64,000 nucleotides of DNA from CAWBVG01 sp963792175 (GCA_963792175.1 CAWBVG010000024.1:115657-179656), one strand, 5' to 3'; positions 20,608 to 30,076 are shown, counted from the first letter of the stretch. The notes: generated by a model not told the origin, from the sequence alone. Made by a program: numbers and translations.

Positions 20608-21268
20608 TCAAAAAAGTTGAACGACAGCTTGAACCCGGAACCCTGAACTCCGAACCCTAGACACGGCATCTGGACCACCGCCTTCTTGCTGCGGTGGGTG
20701 GAAATCATCTCCGGCAGGAGCTTCTTGCTCAGATAAACCTTCGATTCGGCGTTGTCGGCGGCGTTGCGCTCGTATTTGACGACTTCGAAGCGCAGATGGT
20801 CCAGCGTGCCGCGCATGTCGTAGAACTTGTTCTTCGTCTTGACGACGATCTCGTCGAATCCCTGCTCGATGGCCCAGAGTTCCTGCTGCTCGGTGAGCGC
20901 GCGGAAGAATCCCTGGCCGCGCCAGTCGCGGCGCGTGCCGCCGATCCAGGTATAGAGCACGCGGCGGCCCTGGAACTGCACGTAGTCGCTCAGCCGGTGC
21001 ATGAGGTCCACGAGCTTCGGCTCGGTCTCCGGAATGCCGGATTTCGTGGGCGACCTTGAACGACACCGGCACGACGCTGCCCGGGTCGTCAGGGAGCGGT
21101 GCCGTCGCAATCAGGATGATGTGCGCACGCCCCTTCAGGCGCCGCATGATCTCGACCGCGCTTTTCTTACGCGGGAACTCCCCGAAGTATTCCTCGATGT
21201 ACCTGGATCTCGAGCGCTCCCTGCTCGAGGTCATAATGCTGGATATGGTATTCCACGGAAACCGGCAT
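20608..21268 (-). CDS. GNAT family N-acetyltransferase
   Basis: ~200-aa acetyltransferase. The acetyl-CoA motif is DWRGQGFFRALTEQQ, preceded by VLYTWIGGTRR and followed by VVKTKNKFYDMRGTLDHLRF. Two +1 shifts, near 21205 (CAG/CGG type A/G pair) and near 21045 (A/T pair), join an N-terminal part (MPVSVEYHIQHYDLEQGALEI; YIEEYFGEFPRKKSAVEI) to the rest. The start at 21268 lies only 5 nt from the divergent DUF4159 start. The 3' end is unresolved because the open frame runs into the heptamer array at 20622-20662. Confidence 0.65.
20622..20662. repeat. GAACCCN heptamer array
   Basis: Units GAACCCG, GAACCCT, GAACTCC, GAACCCT in tandem at the 3' end of the GNAT gene. Nearly the same unit order as the array at 985-1027, 20 kb away. 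Confidence 0.85.
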
Positions 21269-21273
21269 TTTAT

Positions 21274-21957
21274 ATGATTTCCCGCCGGCAGTTCCTGCAG
21301 TTTGCGGCCGTCGCCGCTGGCCAACGCGCGGGAAAACCGCGCGGCTCAGAATTCGTGTTCGCGCGGCTGCGTTACGAATCGGGCGACTGGGACTACAACC
21401 CGAAAGTCGCCGCGAATGTCCTCGACTCCATCGTTCAGTACACGTCGATTCCCGTCTACAAAGAGGAAGTGGTGATTGCGGCAGGCTCCGCGGAGCTGCC
21501 CTCGTTTCCGTTCGTGTTCATGACCGGGCACAAGCTGGTTCGCTTCAGCGCCGCCGAGCGCGACAACCTGCGCCGGTTCGCGGACGCCGGCGGACTGCTC
21601 TTCTCGGACGACTGCAATCACGACGTCAACGGGCTGTACGCGCGATCGTTCGAGCAGGAAATGGCGGCGACCTTTCCCGGCGACCCGATGGCCAAACTGC
21701 CGTCGTCGCATCCGATCTACCGCAGCTTCTTCACGTTCAAGGGCGGACCGCCCCAGACGTCGCACGAGCTGAACGGCTGGGGCGACAACATCGTGCACGA
21801 CTACTTGAAAGGGATCGAGCGCCGCGGCCGCGTGGCGGTCCTCTACAGCAGCAAGGACTACGGCTGCGAGTGGGACTACGACTGGCGGAACAAGCGGTTT
21901 CTGCGCGAGGACAACACGAAATTCGCCGTCAATATCGTCGTCTATGCGATGACATGA
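21274..21957 (+). CDS. DUF4159 domain-containing protein, Tat-type signal
   Basis: 227-aa exported protein. The N-terminus ISRRQFLQFAAVAAG is a good twin-arginine signal. The domain starts FVFARLRYESGDWDYNPK and contains FVFMTGHKLVRFSAAE and GGLLFSDDCNH, typical of DUF4159, a glutamine-amidotransferase-like fold often seen near MoxR/DUF58/BatA genes. Here it stands alone, divergent from a GNAT gene whose ATG is 5 nt away. ATG 21274 chosen for the Tat motif. Function unknown. Confidence 0.82.
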   Translation: MISRRQFLQFAAVAAGQRAGKPRGSEFVFARLRYESGDWDYNPKVAANVLDSIVQYTSIPVYKEEVVIAAGSAELPSFPFVFMTGHKLVRFSAAERDNLRRFADAGGLLFSDDCNHDVNGLYARSFEQEMAATFPGDPMAKLPSSHPIYRSFFTFKGGPPQTSHELNGWGDNIVHDYLKGIERRGRVAVLYSSKDYGCEWDYDWRNKRFLREDNTKFAVNIVVYAMT

Positions 21958-21962
21958 GGACG

Positions 21963-21985
21963 GCTATCAGCTTTCAGCTGATAGC
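21963..21985. terminator. Hairpin between convergent genes
   Basis: Perfect 10-bp inverted repeat GCTATCAGCT / AGCTGATAGC with a TTC loop between the DUF4159 gene and a convergent lipoprotein gene. No clear T-tract. The same AGCTGATAGC words form the array at 45826-45858. Confidence 0.55.
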
Positions 21986-21991
21986 TTGTAA

Positions 21992-22519
21992 TCAGTGAAA
22001 ACAGCTGCCCGGGTGGGCGACCGTCACCTGATACGTGATCTTGTCGGGCAGGACGCCGGTGGGATCCGATACCGAAATGCACAAGTTGCCGGCGAGCGCA
22101 TTGCCGGCGATCTGCGGCGTGTTGCTGGGCGTGGCGTTGTTGACGACTTGGTTCTGTCCGTTGAACACGATCGGCGAGCAGAGCAGGCCGATGGTCGTCG
22201 CCGCCGGCGTGCCGATCACGATGGTCAGCGGTGGAATCGGATCGGTGCGCGTCGATGGAATGCTGGCGCCGGTGTCCGGATCCGTCGTCGGCGCGTACGC
22301 CGTGCTCCTCAGCGTGATGTCGACCTCGCCAGGCGTCTGGACACAGAACTGGTGATAATTTGTGCCGAGGACGTTCAAGGTGCCGGAGAACGTGTCGGTC
22401 GTATCAGCGGGTGCCAGAGGGATCGGGATGGGCGTCGGCGCCTGGTTACTCTGCGTACAGCCGAAGGCCGCGACTGCCAGAGCCAGCGCCCAGGGGAATA
22501 CCCGCCTCATGGAATCCAT
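21992..22519 (-). CDS. Predicted lipoprotein of unknown function
   Basis: 175-aa protein with a lipoprotein signal (RRVFPWALALAVAAFGC, lipobox AAFGC), a Pro-rich spacer (APTPIPIPLAP) and a Thr/Asn/Pro-rich beta-type domain with four further Cys residues (FCVQT, LLCSP, NLCIS, GSCFH). No recognised family. Two in-frame ATGs (22519 and 22510); both give the same mature lipoprotein. Monocistronic, convergent with the DUF4159 gene. Confidence 0.7.
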   Translation of the reverse strand: MDSMRRVFPWALALAVAAFGCTQSNQAPTPIPIPLAPADTTDTFSGTLNVLGTNYHQFCVQTPGEVDITLRSTAYAPTTDPDTGASIPSTRTDPIPPLTIVIGTPAATTIGLLCSPIVFNGQNQVVNNATPSNTPQIAGNALAGNLCISVSDPTGVLPDKITYQVTVAHPGSCFH

Positions 22520-22568
22520 GTTATCCCATATGACGATGTCGCCGGCCGTTAGGACTGAAGGATAAGGA

Positions 22569-22976
22569 ATGCGAACCCTCTGGGCCTACGTCGCCGGGCC
22601 TGGGACCGCGTTCGTGGTGATTCTCCTGCTCGAGGCGGCTCTGCAGCTCGTGTTCGCGATGCCGTCGGGCTCGAGCGCGGCCGACCCGGCTGCGCTCGAC
22701 CGCGCGATGCGCGCCATTCCCATCATCGCCCTCGTCGGCCTTCTCGTGGCGTACATGATCGGCTCGTTCGCCGGAGGCATGACAGCGGCGCTGGTCGTGG
22801 ACGGCCGGAGCAACAGACCGTCGGTCGTTACCGGCATTCTGTTGACCATCGTGGGCGCCGTCACCGTTTTCGCGACGTACTACCCGACCTGGTTTCGGGC
22901 GGCGAGCCTGCTGACTTACCTGCCGTTCAGCTACCTTGGATGCCTCGCGGCGAGAGGACGCAAGGCGCGCCACTGA
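22569..22976 (+). CDS. Small integral membrane protein
   Basis: 135 aa with about four hydrophobic helices (AFVVILLLEAALQLVFAM; IPIIALVGLLVAYMIGSF; VVTGILLTIVGAVTVFATYY; LLTYLPFSYLGCLAA) and a basic C-terminus. Ribosome-binding site AAGGATAAGGA directly before the ATG. No domain recognised. Followed by the large hairpin element A. Confidence 0.72.
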   Translation: MRTLWAYVAGPGTAFVVILLLEAALQLVFAMPSGSSAADPAALDRAMRAIPIIALVGLLVAYMIGSFAGGMTAALVVDGRSNRPSVVTGILLTIVGAVTVFATYYPTWFRAASLLTYLPFSYLGCLAARGRKARH

Positions 22977-22977
22977 C

Positions 22978-23286
22978 GAGCCGAGGGAACGGAGGTGGCG
23001 GAGCGAACGGGATAACCACAGAGAAACGGAGCAACAGAGACGAACGGAGAAGACGTGGGTGAGGTTCGACGGGTCGGCCTGCAACGCAGGCCGACTGGCG
23101 CGATCGGATCGATCGTGAAAACGAACACGACCCGATGAATGCCGACGTGTTCGTTTTCACGATCGATCCGATCGCGCAGCGTCGCTTCGCGGCGCCCGTC
23201 GAACCCGCACAGCTCCGTTCAATCTCCGTTGACTCCGTTGCTCTGTGGTTATACCGTTCTCCCCGTCATCTCCGTTGTCGGGACGG
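22978..23286. repeat. ~310-nt multi-stem inverted-repeat element, copy A
   Basis: Non-coding element between convergent genes. Outer arms are arrays of ACGGAG/ACAGAG/AACGGAG words (22985-23065) facing their reverse complement (23205-23285). Inside are GTTCGACGGG and its partner CCCGTCGAAC, a left side-stem (GTCGGCCTGC / GCAGGCCGAC), and a central 32-bp perfect stem (starts 23098, GCGCGATCGGATCGATCGTG...; partner ends ~23177) with a 16-nt loop. A right side-stem around CGTCGCTTCGCGGCG completes it. No ORF or transposase. Read on the minus strand it is colinear with copy B at 39285-39598. Confidence 0.88.
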
Positions 23287-24642
23287 CTATACAGCCGGCG
23301 AGATCGACGTCATCCTGAAGTCTTCGATCTTCATCGCCGGCACCAGCGCGGTGCCCGGGAAATCGTAGGCCTCGCCGATGTGCATCGGCACGGCGCGGCC
23401 GAGCATCGAGATGTTGTTGAAGGCCCGCGCGGGACCGTCGTTCCAGCGGAAGTTCTGCACCGGCCCGGCGATTTCGCCGTTCTCGATCAGGAACATCCCG
23501 TCGCGCGTCATCCCGGTGTTGAGCAGCGTCATCTGCTCTACCGGCCGGATGTACCAGAAGAACGTGATCAGCAGACCACGCTTGGTCGACTTGACCATCT
23601 GATCGATGCTGGCGTCACCGCCGTCCATGACGAGGCTCTGCTGCGGCCCGGTCGGCGTGAACGCCTTGTTCTGCTTCTTCGCCCAGTACCGGTCGTAGAA
23701 CAGGTTTTTGACGACCCCCTTCTCGACCCAGGTGATCGGGCGCGAGGCGAGGCCGTCGGGGCCAATCGGCGTCTGCCGCAGGATCGGATTGCCGACGTCG
23801 CTGCGAATCGTCACGTTCTCGCCGAAGATCTTCTGACCGAGCTTCGTGGTCCCGCGCTCGGCTCCGCTCATGAAGCTGCGGCCCTCCTCCGCCGGCCGGG
23901 CGTTCAGCGCGAACAGCATCAGCGACAGCAGGCGCGCCGCAGGGCGAGGTTCCAGGATGACGGTGTAGTTACCTGGTTCGATGGCGCGCGGCTTGCGCGA
24001 CTTGAGGGCCTTGTCGGCCGCGACTTCCGACAACGCCGCGGCGTCGATCTTCGTCACGTCTTTCAGCCCGGTCGTCCCGGCCCAGCCGGAGCCCGTCCCA
24101 TCGGGCGTCCGGCACGTCAGGATGAAACTCGCCTCGGCATAGCGGTAATACGCGAACAGGCCCTCGGAATTCGCCAGCGCATCGGTCCAGTGCAGCTTGG
24201 GGATGTAGCCGGCGCCAAGCACACCCTTTTTCTCGCACACGTCGACGCTCTGCTTGACCAGACGCGCGCGCTCGGCCGGCCCGAACGCAACCGCCGGCGG
24301 CAGCGCGCCGTCGACCGCGAGATACTCCTGCGGCGGTTTGACCGGCGGCATCAGCTCCGGGTTGTCGGGCCGCCGCTTTGCCAGTTCCTGCGCCTGCTCG
24401 ATCGCCGACTTCAGCGACCCGTCGTCGAACTGGTGCGTCGACGTGCTCGCCGACTTCTGCCCGTAGAACACCGTGATCTGCACTTCCTGGTCGTGCTCGA
24501 CGAGGTTCGCGGTGATCGTCGAGTTCGCATACCGGGTCGCCGACCGCTCGCCGCCGGAGAAGCGCACTTCCACGGCGTCGGCCTTCGCCATGTTCAGGAC
24601 TTTGTCGGTGATCGCCTTCACTTGCTCGCGTGTGTAGCTCAT
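23287..24642 (-). CDS. TldE/PmbA family protein (TldD partner)
   Basis: 451-aa PmbA/TldE-like protein, partner of the TldD metalloprotease encoded just upstream. Conserved N-terminal domain (VEVRFSGGERSATRYANSTI) and C-terminal beta domain (LGRAVPMHIGEAYDFPG; LLNTGMTRDGMFLIENGEI). The HExxxH zinc motif is absent, as expected for the TldE subunit. TldD/E heterodimers degrade unfolded or modified peptides. Separated from tldD by a heptamer hairpin that occupies the whole intergenic region, so co-translation may depend on it. Ends at element A. Confidence 0.88.
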   Translation of the reverse strand: MSYTREQVKAITDKVLNMAKADAVEVRFSGGERSATRYANSTITANLVEHDQEVQITVFYGQKSASTSTHQFDDGSLKSAIEQAQELAKRRPDNPELMPPVKPPQEYLAVDGALPPAVAFGPAERARLVKQSVDVCEKKGVLGAGYIPKLHWTDALANSEGLFAYYRYAEASFILTCRTPDGTGSGWAGTTGLKDVTKIDAAALSEVAADKALKSRKPRAIEPGNYTVILEPRPAARLLSLMLFALNARPAEEGRSFMSGAERGTTKLGQKIFGENVTIRSDVGNPILRQTPIGPDGLASRPITWVEKGVVKNLFYDRYWAKKQNKAFTPTGPQQSLVMDGGDASIDQMVKSTKRGLLITFFWYIRPVEQMTLLNTGMTRDGMFLIENGEIAGPVQNFRWNDGPARAFNNISMLGRAVPMHIGEAYDFPGTALVPAMKIEDFRMTSISPAV

Positions 24643-24654
24643 ATCGCTGCTCGC

Positions 24655-24722
24655 GTCGGGGCTAGGGGCTTGGGGCTAGCCGTCACTCGCTGGAGGGTGA
24701 AGCTAGCCCCTAGTCCTCAGCC
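24655..24722. repeat. Inverted GGGGCTA heptamer arms between tldD and tldE
   Basis: Left arm units GGGGCTA, GGGGCTT, GGGGCTA. Right arm CTAGCCCCTAGTCCTCAGCCCC. ~25-nt core. Located just upstream of the tldE ATG (24642) on the transcript, so it could influence tldE translation. Confidence 0.85.
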
Positions 24723-24733
24723 CCGGCAGGTCC

Positions 24734-26330
24734 TTACGCGTATGCGGCCCCGACCATGATTTTCCGAATCAGACACGGCGCCGAGCCGTGCGACGGGTGA
24801 TTCGACTGTACCGGCTGCCCTTTCGCGTCGCCGGTCAGCCCATGGTGCTCCCACGTTTCCGGCGGACCGACGGCATCGAGGTTCGCCCAGAAGTCGGTCG
24901 TGATGGCGTTGTAGGTGAAGTCCGTGACCATCCGCGTCTTCTTGCCGTTCTTGATTTCCCAGAACGCGTCGCCGCCAAACTGGCCGTTGTATCGCTGCTG
25001 GTCGATGCTGAAGCTGCCGGAGCCGTCGACGAGCACGCCGTCCTTGACGTCCGCGATCATCTGGTCCACGGTCGGCGATCCTTTCGGACCGGGCTCGAGC
25101 TGCACGTTTGGCATCCGCAGGAACGGATAGTTGCGCCAGTGGTTCGCGAACGTGCAGCCGCGGCTCTCCTTCTCGCCGATGAGATGCGCGGTCTCGCGGT
25201 TGGTCTGCAGACCGACCAGGATCCCTTCCTTCACCAGCGGCCATTTCTGCGCCTTCACGCCGTCGTCGTCGAACCCGACCGTCGCCATGCCGGTCGGGAA
25301 CGTGCGGTCGGCGGAGACGTTGAAATGCTTCGAGCCGTATTTCAGCTTGCCGAGGTCGGCGATCTTCACGAAGCTCGTGCCGGCGTAATTCGCTTCGTAG
25401 CCGGCAATGCGATCGACTTCGGTGGCGTGCGCGACGATTTCGTGGATGGTCAGGCCGAGATGCGAAGGCAGCAGCACGAGATCCTTGAGGCCGCGCTCCA
25501 CCGGCTTGGCCATCGAGTGCTCGACCGCTTCGGCCGCGACGCGTTCAGCGTGGCCCGGCATGTCGGCTTTCAGCAGGAACTCGTACCCCGCGGCGCCCAG
25601 CCGACCGTAGTTCCGCGTTTTCACCTGCTGCCCGGTACGCGCCGTGGCGTCCGCGTCGCAGGAGGTGAAATGGAACACCTGCTCGATGAACGATCCTTCG
25701 CTCGTCGCCAGGTACTTCCACTCGTGCTCGAAGCTCATCGACACGACGGCGAACATCACCGCCGGGTTCTTCTGCATCGTCGAACTGACCGTGCGCAGGT
25801 GTTCGACTTTCTCTTCGAGCGGGACCTCCCACGGATCCTTGTCGATAGGAACCTGCCAGAACTCGTCGTAGGCTGGAACGCCCGCGAGCTGCACGTCGCG
25901 CTTTTTCGCGATGGCGCTGGCGCGGGCGACGTCGGTGGCGATGCCGGTGACGCGCTTGATCTCCTCCGGGCGTGACCAGCGGACTGCTCGCGAACCCCCA
26001 CACGCCGCCGTGAATCACGCGGACGCCGAACCCGTAGGTCTCGGTCGCATCGCCACCGCCGAATCCGCCGCCGCCGCGGAGGATTTGTCCGTTGCGCACT
26101 CCGATCGACTGCGCGCGGTTGCGTGTGAACCGGATGTCCGAATACGAACATCCGAGCCGTTTGGCTTCGGCAAGCGCGACCGTGGACCACTCGCGGTATT
26201 TCGGATCGCGCACCGGCGGCGCGGGTTCGCGCATCGGATCGAACGTGCGCGCAAACGCCCACGCCGGCGCGCCGGCGACGATGGCGCCGGCGCCGAGCGA
26301 CTGCAGGAAATGGCGGCGGGATCGAGGCAT
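24734..26330 (-). CDS. TldD family metalloprotease, Tat-exported
   Basis: ~531-aa TldD protein. Twin-arginine-like N-terminus PRSRRHFLQSLGAGAIVAG, TldD N-terminal domain (YSDIRFTRNRAQSIGVRNG), and the zinc motif HEIVAHATE near residue 297 (HExxxH). C-terminal GGDAFWEIKNGKK block. One +1 shift close to 25970 decodes as an ACG/ACC Thr pair and rejoins SPLVTP to EEIKRVTGIATDVA. An exported TldD is less common than the cytoplasmic form but frequent in acidobacteria. First gene of the tldD-tldE pair. Confidence 0.87.
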
Positions 26331-26398
26331 AGCTTCTGGAGATTAGCAGATCCCCATGCTACGATGCCCTCCTTCACAAAGAGCCCCAGGATCCCGAA

Positions 26399-27740
26399 AT
26401 GTCCGATCGATTGTTGAGCGACACCGCGCTGGCGCCATCTTCGCGCCTCGTGGGCGCGCTCGTCGCGGCGGTCATTGTCGTGGCATCGGCCGGTGTGTTC
26501 GCTCGTCAAGTCGCTCAGGCGGATACCGTGCGCGCGCTGTACGCGGCGGCAATCGAGGCGTACGACAAGAAGGACTACCCCGCGTACCTGAAGAACATGG
26601 AAGCGGCGATTGCGCAGCGGCCGGTGCACCCGACTTTCCTCCGCCGCCTTGCGGGCGCCTACGCGTTGAACCGGCGAGCGGCTGACGCCGCCGGCGTTCT
26701 GCGGAAGATGGCGACGCTGTCGCTGTATTACAACGCGCTCGACGATCCGGACTTCGGCGCTGTGAGCGGCGATGGCGCCGTACAGATTGCCGCGCGCGCA
26801 CTCGAGGCGCTGCGAAACCGTCGAATCGGGTCGAGTGAAGTCGCGTGGACGATCCACGATCGCCTGTTCGTGCCGGAAGGCATCGCCTACGATCCGGCAA
26901 CCCGGGCCTTCTTTGTCAGCAGCCAGTTCAAACGCAAGATCGTGCGCATCGATCCGTCCGGCGCTGTCCAGGATTTCGTCACCAGCGGCCGTGACGGCCT
27001 GTGGATGGTGTTCGGAATCGCCGTGGATCCAACGCGGCGCCTGCTGTGGGCCGTCAGCACCGCCGAACCGGTGATGGAACGGTATTCGATGGTGGACGAG
27101 AACGCGACCGGCGTCTTCGCGTTCGACATCCAGACCGGAGCGCTGTCGCACAAGTACGTCCTGCCGGATCGATCGCCGGCGCACCGCTTCGACGACATCA
27201 CGGTCAGCGCCAACGGCCGCGTGTTCGCTTCCGACGGCGGATCGGGCATGGTGTACACAGTGGCCCCCGGCGGCAAGTCGCTCGAGGTGTTCGTGCCTGC
27301 CGGGACCATCCAGGGGCCGAATGGACTCGTCGACCACTCCCGACGGACGATGGTTGTACGTGTCGGACTATGCCGGGTTCATCTTCCGCGTGGACACGGC
27401 GACGAAGGCGGTAATTCGGCTGCTCACGCCGCCCGATATGGCGCTGTACGGCATCGACGGCCTCACGCTGTACAAGGGGTCGTTGATCGGCGTGCAGAAT
27501 GGCGTCGAACCGGCGCGCGTGGTGCGGCTCGATCTGTCGACTGACGGCACGCGCGTCAGCGCCGTTCACATCATCGACATGAATCAACCGCACGTCGCGG
27601 AGCCGACCATCGGCGTGGTGGCCGGCGACACGTACTACTATGTCGCCAACAGCTTCGGTGCGCTCCTGCGCAGACCGAATTCCGTGCTCGCCAGTCAACC
27701 ACTGCAAGAGCCGGTGATTCTCAAACTCAAGATCGGATAG
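26399..27740 (+). CDS. SMP-30/gluconolactonase-like beta-propeller protein with TPR-like N-terminus
   Basis: ~446-aa exported protein. A hydrophobic signal (VGALVAAVIVVASAGVFA), then an ~80-residue helical TPR-like segment (LYAAAIEAYDKKDYPAYLKNMEAAI), then a propeller with repeated strands (VPEGIAYDPATRAFFVSS; VFGIAVDPTRRLLWAVS; GPNGLSTTPDGRWLYVSDYAG). One +1 shift at 27328/27329 is a C/G pair in a Leu codon. Divergent from tldD. Likely a lactonase-like or sensor protein; the substrate cannot be read from the sequence. Confidence 0.78.
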
Positions 27741-27752
27741 GCGCCGGGTTCT

Positions 27753-28244
27753 CTACGCCAGCATCTTGTGCATGATGTGGGCGTCGACGAATCCCAACCG
27801 CGGATGGCGAAATCCACCTGGCACGGTGCCGATGATTTCGAACCCCATGTGCTTCCAGAGGCGGACGGCGCGCTCGTTGGTGGACACGACGAGGTTGTAC
27901 TGCATCGCCCGGAACCCGCGCGCCGCCGCCTCGGCCAGCGAGTGCTCGCACATTCGGGAGGCAACTCCTTGACCTCGCGACTGTTCGGCGACGATGTAGC
28001 CGCAGTTGCAGACATGAGAGCCCGGACCGTCGAAGTTCGGCCTCACGTAGTACGTGCCCAGGAGCTGCCCGGTTGTTTCGTCGATCGCCACGAACACCTG
28101 CTTCGGTCTGCTCGTCCAGTATTCCCTGGCCTCGCCGGCCATGATGTCAGTTCGGATCGCGTACGTATCTCCCGCGCGGAAGACCGGCTCGAGGACGGCC
28201 CAGATCTGATCCCAGTCCTCGGGCCGGTACGGCCTGATGATCAT
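27753..28244 (-). CDS. GNAT family N-acetyltransferase
   Basis: 163-aa acetyltransferase: MIIRPYRPEDWDQIWAVLEP, motif A EQSRGQGVASRMCEHSLAEA near residue 88, NLVVSTNERAVRLWKHMGFE motif B. The start at 28244 is chosen because AGGGAG lies six bases upstream; the ATG two codons earlier would have no spacing. Last gene of the glnS-MoxR operon, 17 nt after the preceding stop. Substrate unknown. Confidence 0.88.
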   Translation of the reverse strand: MIIRPYRPEDWDQIWAVLEPVFRAGDTYAIRTDIMAGEAREYWTSRPKQVFVAIDETTGQLLGTYYVRPNFDGPGSHVCNCGYIVAEQSRGQGVASRMCEHSLAEAAARGFRAMQYNLVVSTNERAVRLWKHMGFEIIGTVPGGFRHPRLGFVDAHIMHKMLA

Positions 28245-28261
28245 TGGCATCTCCCTGCGAA

Positions 28262-30076
28262 TCAGCGGAGTCCTTTGCGCCGTCGCAGCCACCATTCAGC
28301 GGAGAGACAGGCGGCAAACGGCACGATCCACCAGCCCGATCGCATCGGGTGGGCTGTCGTACGCACAGGCGGGGCGCTGACTTCGCGGCGCAGGTAGGCC
28401 TCGAGGTCAGCCAGCCGATCTGGTGAGACGTCGATGCCGCCGCGCGAAGTCGCGAGTAATGACAGCGGAACAAGGCGCTCCGCACGACGTGCGGTGGGAT
28501 CGACCGCCATCACGGCCGATCCCGTCGTGCCCTCGGCCCCGTCCGCGCCAGCCGAGACGGTGATCCGCTGCACACCGGGCAAGCCGGCGGCGAACGATCC
28601 GCTGAAGACGTCCGCTTCCGCTTCGGGCCATAACCGAACCGGCTCGCCCGAATCGAGCCGTGCGGAAACCTGAAGCGGGGCCGTGCCGCCAGCAGCGAAG
28701 GCGGAGCGATGGACGCGGGCCACGACGCGAACTGATTCTCCGGGACGGGCGACTGCCGGCGCGATCTCCACGTCCACGGCCGGCGGCGTCGCGAGCGCCA
28801 CGCCCGCAATCGCAGATCGCCAGAACCGATCGAATGCCGAGTCCTTGTCTGCCCTGTATCGCCACGCATCGAGAGCGCCCGACACGAGAACCCGGCCAGC
28901 CCCACGCGGAATCAGGCAGACGACTGGCTCGTTCGAACCCGCAACTCGCGCCAGCACCGTGGCACCCGGCACCGTGGCACCCGGCACCGCAGCACCTGGC
29001 ACCGTAGCACCTAGCACCCTAGCACCTAGCACCGTAGCACCTGTGAAGGTCAGCAACTCCGATGCCTGGAGCGCCGGCAGGGGCGGAGCGACTGCGAGCA
29101 CCGACGGACGCTCGAGAAGCGCCTCGCGAGTGGTTGCGCCAGACAACCACTCGGTCCACGGCGCGATGCCCGGCCGCGCGTCCGGCAGCAGAACCAGCGA
29201 CCCGCCGCGCTCGCGCACGAACCAGTCGAGCCGATCGCGATCTGAAACCGTCAACCGATCGAGTCCACCGACAACGACGGCGGAAAACGCCCGCAGCGCC
29301 GTCTGATCGAGTGACGCGGGGTCGCCGCTGACGATGCGGATGCCGCGCGACGGATAGTCGAGGCCGCTGACGACGAATCGCTGGTCCGCCTCGATCGCGC
29401 GGCGGACGAACGTGGCAATCCACGACGGTCGCGGCTCGTAGAACAGCACGCGCTGCGGCGCAGCTTCCTCGACAAGGACATCGCTTGTGGCTGCCATCGA
29501 TGGCTGGCTCGCCTCCGACACCCGCACGCGCAGGTGCCACGGCGGCAGATCGAGCGGCATGGCGTCGAGCGTCAGAACCGCCCGCCGGCTGCCAGCGGTC
29601 CACGTGTGCGACACCCGCGCGACCTCGACGTCCGGATGGCCAACCGGTCCGGCAACGACGGCGACCACGGATGTTGCCGCGGTTGCCGGGGCGGCGAGCG
29701 TGACCTCGAGCTGAATCCGCGTGCCGCGTGGCACCGCTCGCGGCGCCCGGACGCCGGCGATCATCGCCGTCCCTCCTCGAGGGTCGGCGTCAAGGGTGAC
29801 CGTCGACGTCCGCGGAGGAAATGCGTCCGCTCGATCCGGATACTCACGGCCAATCACGACGGCCGCGGCGGCCTCGCGATCCGGACCGGCGACCTCGAAA
29901 TCCGCACGCAGGTCGCGTGTCAGACGCTCGCGGACTCCCAGCGACACGGGATCGCCCGGCCGCTGCAGCATGATCGCGAGGCGCGGGAGCTGGCGGGCAG
30001 CGACTGTCAGCGGCGGATCGAGCAGCGCCGCAACTGCGATCGCGACGGCCGTCAGCCGGAGAAGCCGTTCGATCAT
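28262..30076 (-). CDS. Membrane-anchored glutamine-amidotransferase-like protein
   Basis: 604 aa. N-terminal hydrophobic anchor (LLRLTAVAIAVAALLDPPLTVAA), beta-sandwich region, a class I glutamine-amidotransferase-like core (VLFYEPRPSWIATFVRRAIE; FSAVVVGGLDRLTVSDRDRL; RGGSLVLLPDARPG), and a C-terminal TM (WWIVPFAACLSAEWWLRRR). No catalytic Cys is evident, so probably structural. Such proteins accompany MoxR/DUF58/BatA modules. The ATG overlaps the upstream stop (ATGA). An unusual (GATVP)n repeat of six pentapeptides, encoded by a 15-nt DNA repeat, interrupts the core. Confidence 0.7.
   Translation of the reverse strand: MIERLLRLTAVAIAVAALLDPPLTVAARQLPRLAIMLQRPGDPVSLGVRERLTRDLRADFEVAGPDREAAAAVVIGREYPDRADAFPPRTSTVTLDADPRGGTAMIAGVRAPRAVPRGTRIQLEVTLAAPATAATSVVAVVAGPVGHPDVEVARVSHTWTAGSRRAVLTLDAMPLDLPPWHLRVRVSEASQPSMAATSDVLVEEAAPQRVLFYEPRPSWIATFVRRAIEADQRFVVSGLDYPSRGIRIVSGDPASLDQTALRAFSAVVVGGLDRLTVSDRDRLDWFVRERGGSLVLLPDARPGIAPWTEWLSGATTREALLERPSVLAVAPPLPALQASELLTFTGATVLGARVLGATVPGAAVPGATVPGATVLARVAGSNEPVVCLIPRGAGRVLVSGALDAWRYRADKDSAFDRFWRSAIAGVALATPPAVDVEIAPAVARPGESVRVVARVHRSAFAAGGTAPLQVSARLDSGEPVRLWPEAEADVFSGSFAAGLPGVQRITVSAGADGAEGTTGSAVMAVDPTARRAERLVPLSLLATSRGGIDVSPDRLADLEAYLRREVSAPPVRTTAHPMRSGWWIVPFAACLSAEWWLRRRKGLR
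28953..29042. repeat. 15-nt tandem repeat (alternating 8+7 units of GCACCNN)
   Basis: GCACC-initiated units alternate 8 and 7 nt (GCACCGTG, GCACCCG, ... GCACCGTA, GCACCTA), giving a 15-nt period. The reading frame is therefore preserved and the protein carries GATVP/GATVL pentapeptides. Confidence 0.9.

Noticed and set aside
22521..23084. 187-codon minus-strand open frame over the small membrane protein and element A
   Set aside because: Its hydrophobic start arises from the CTCTGT/CTCCGT repeat arm; no similarity to known proteins, and it is antisense to a gene with a good ribosome-binding site.
22978..23286. Insertion sequence at element A
   Set aside because: Neither element A nor B contains a transposase-like ORF or clear target-site duplications. 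Described as a non-coding inverted-repeat element instead.
23245..24759. 504-codon open frame opposite tldE
   Set aside because: Arg/His-rich shadow ORF; the opposite strand encodes a clear TldE.
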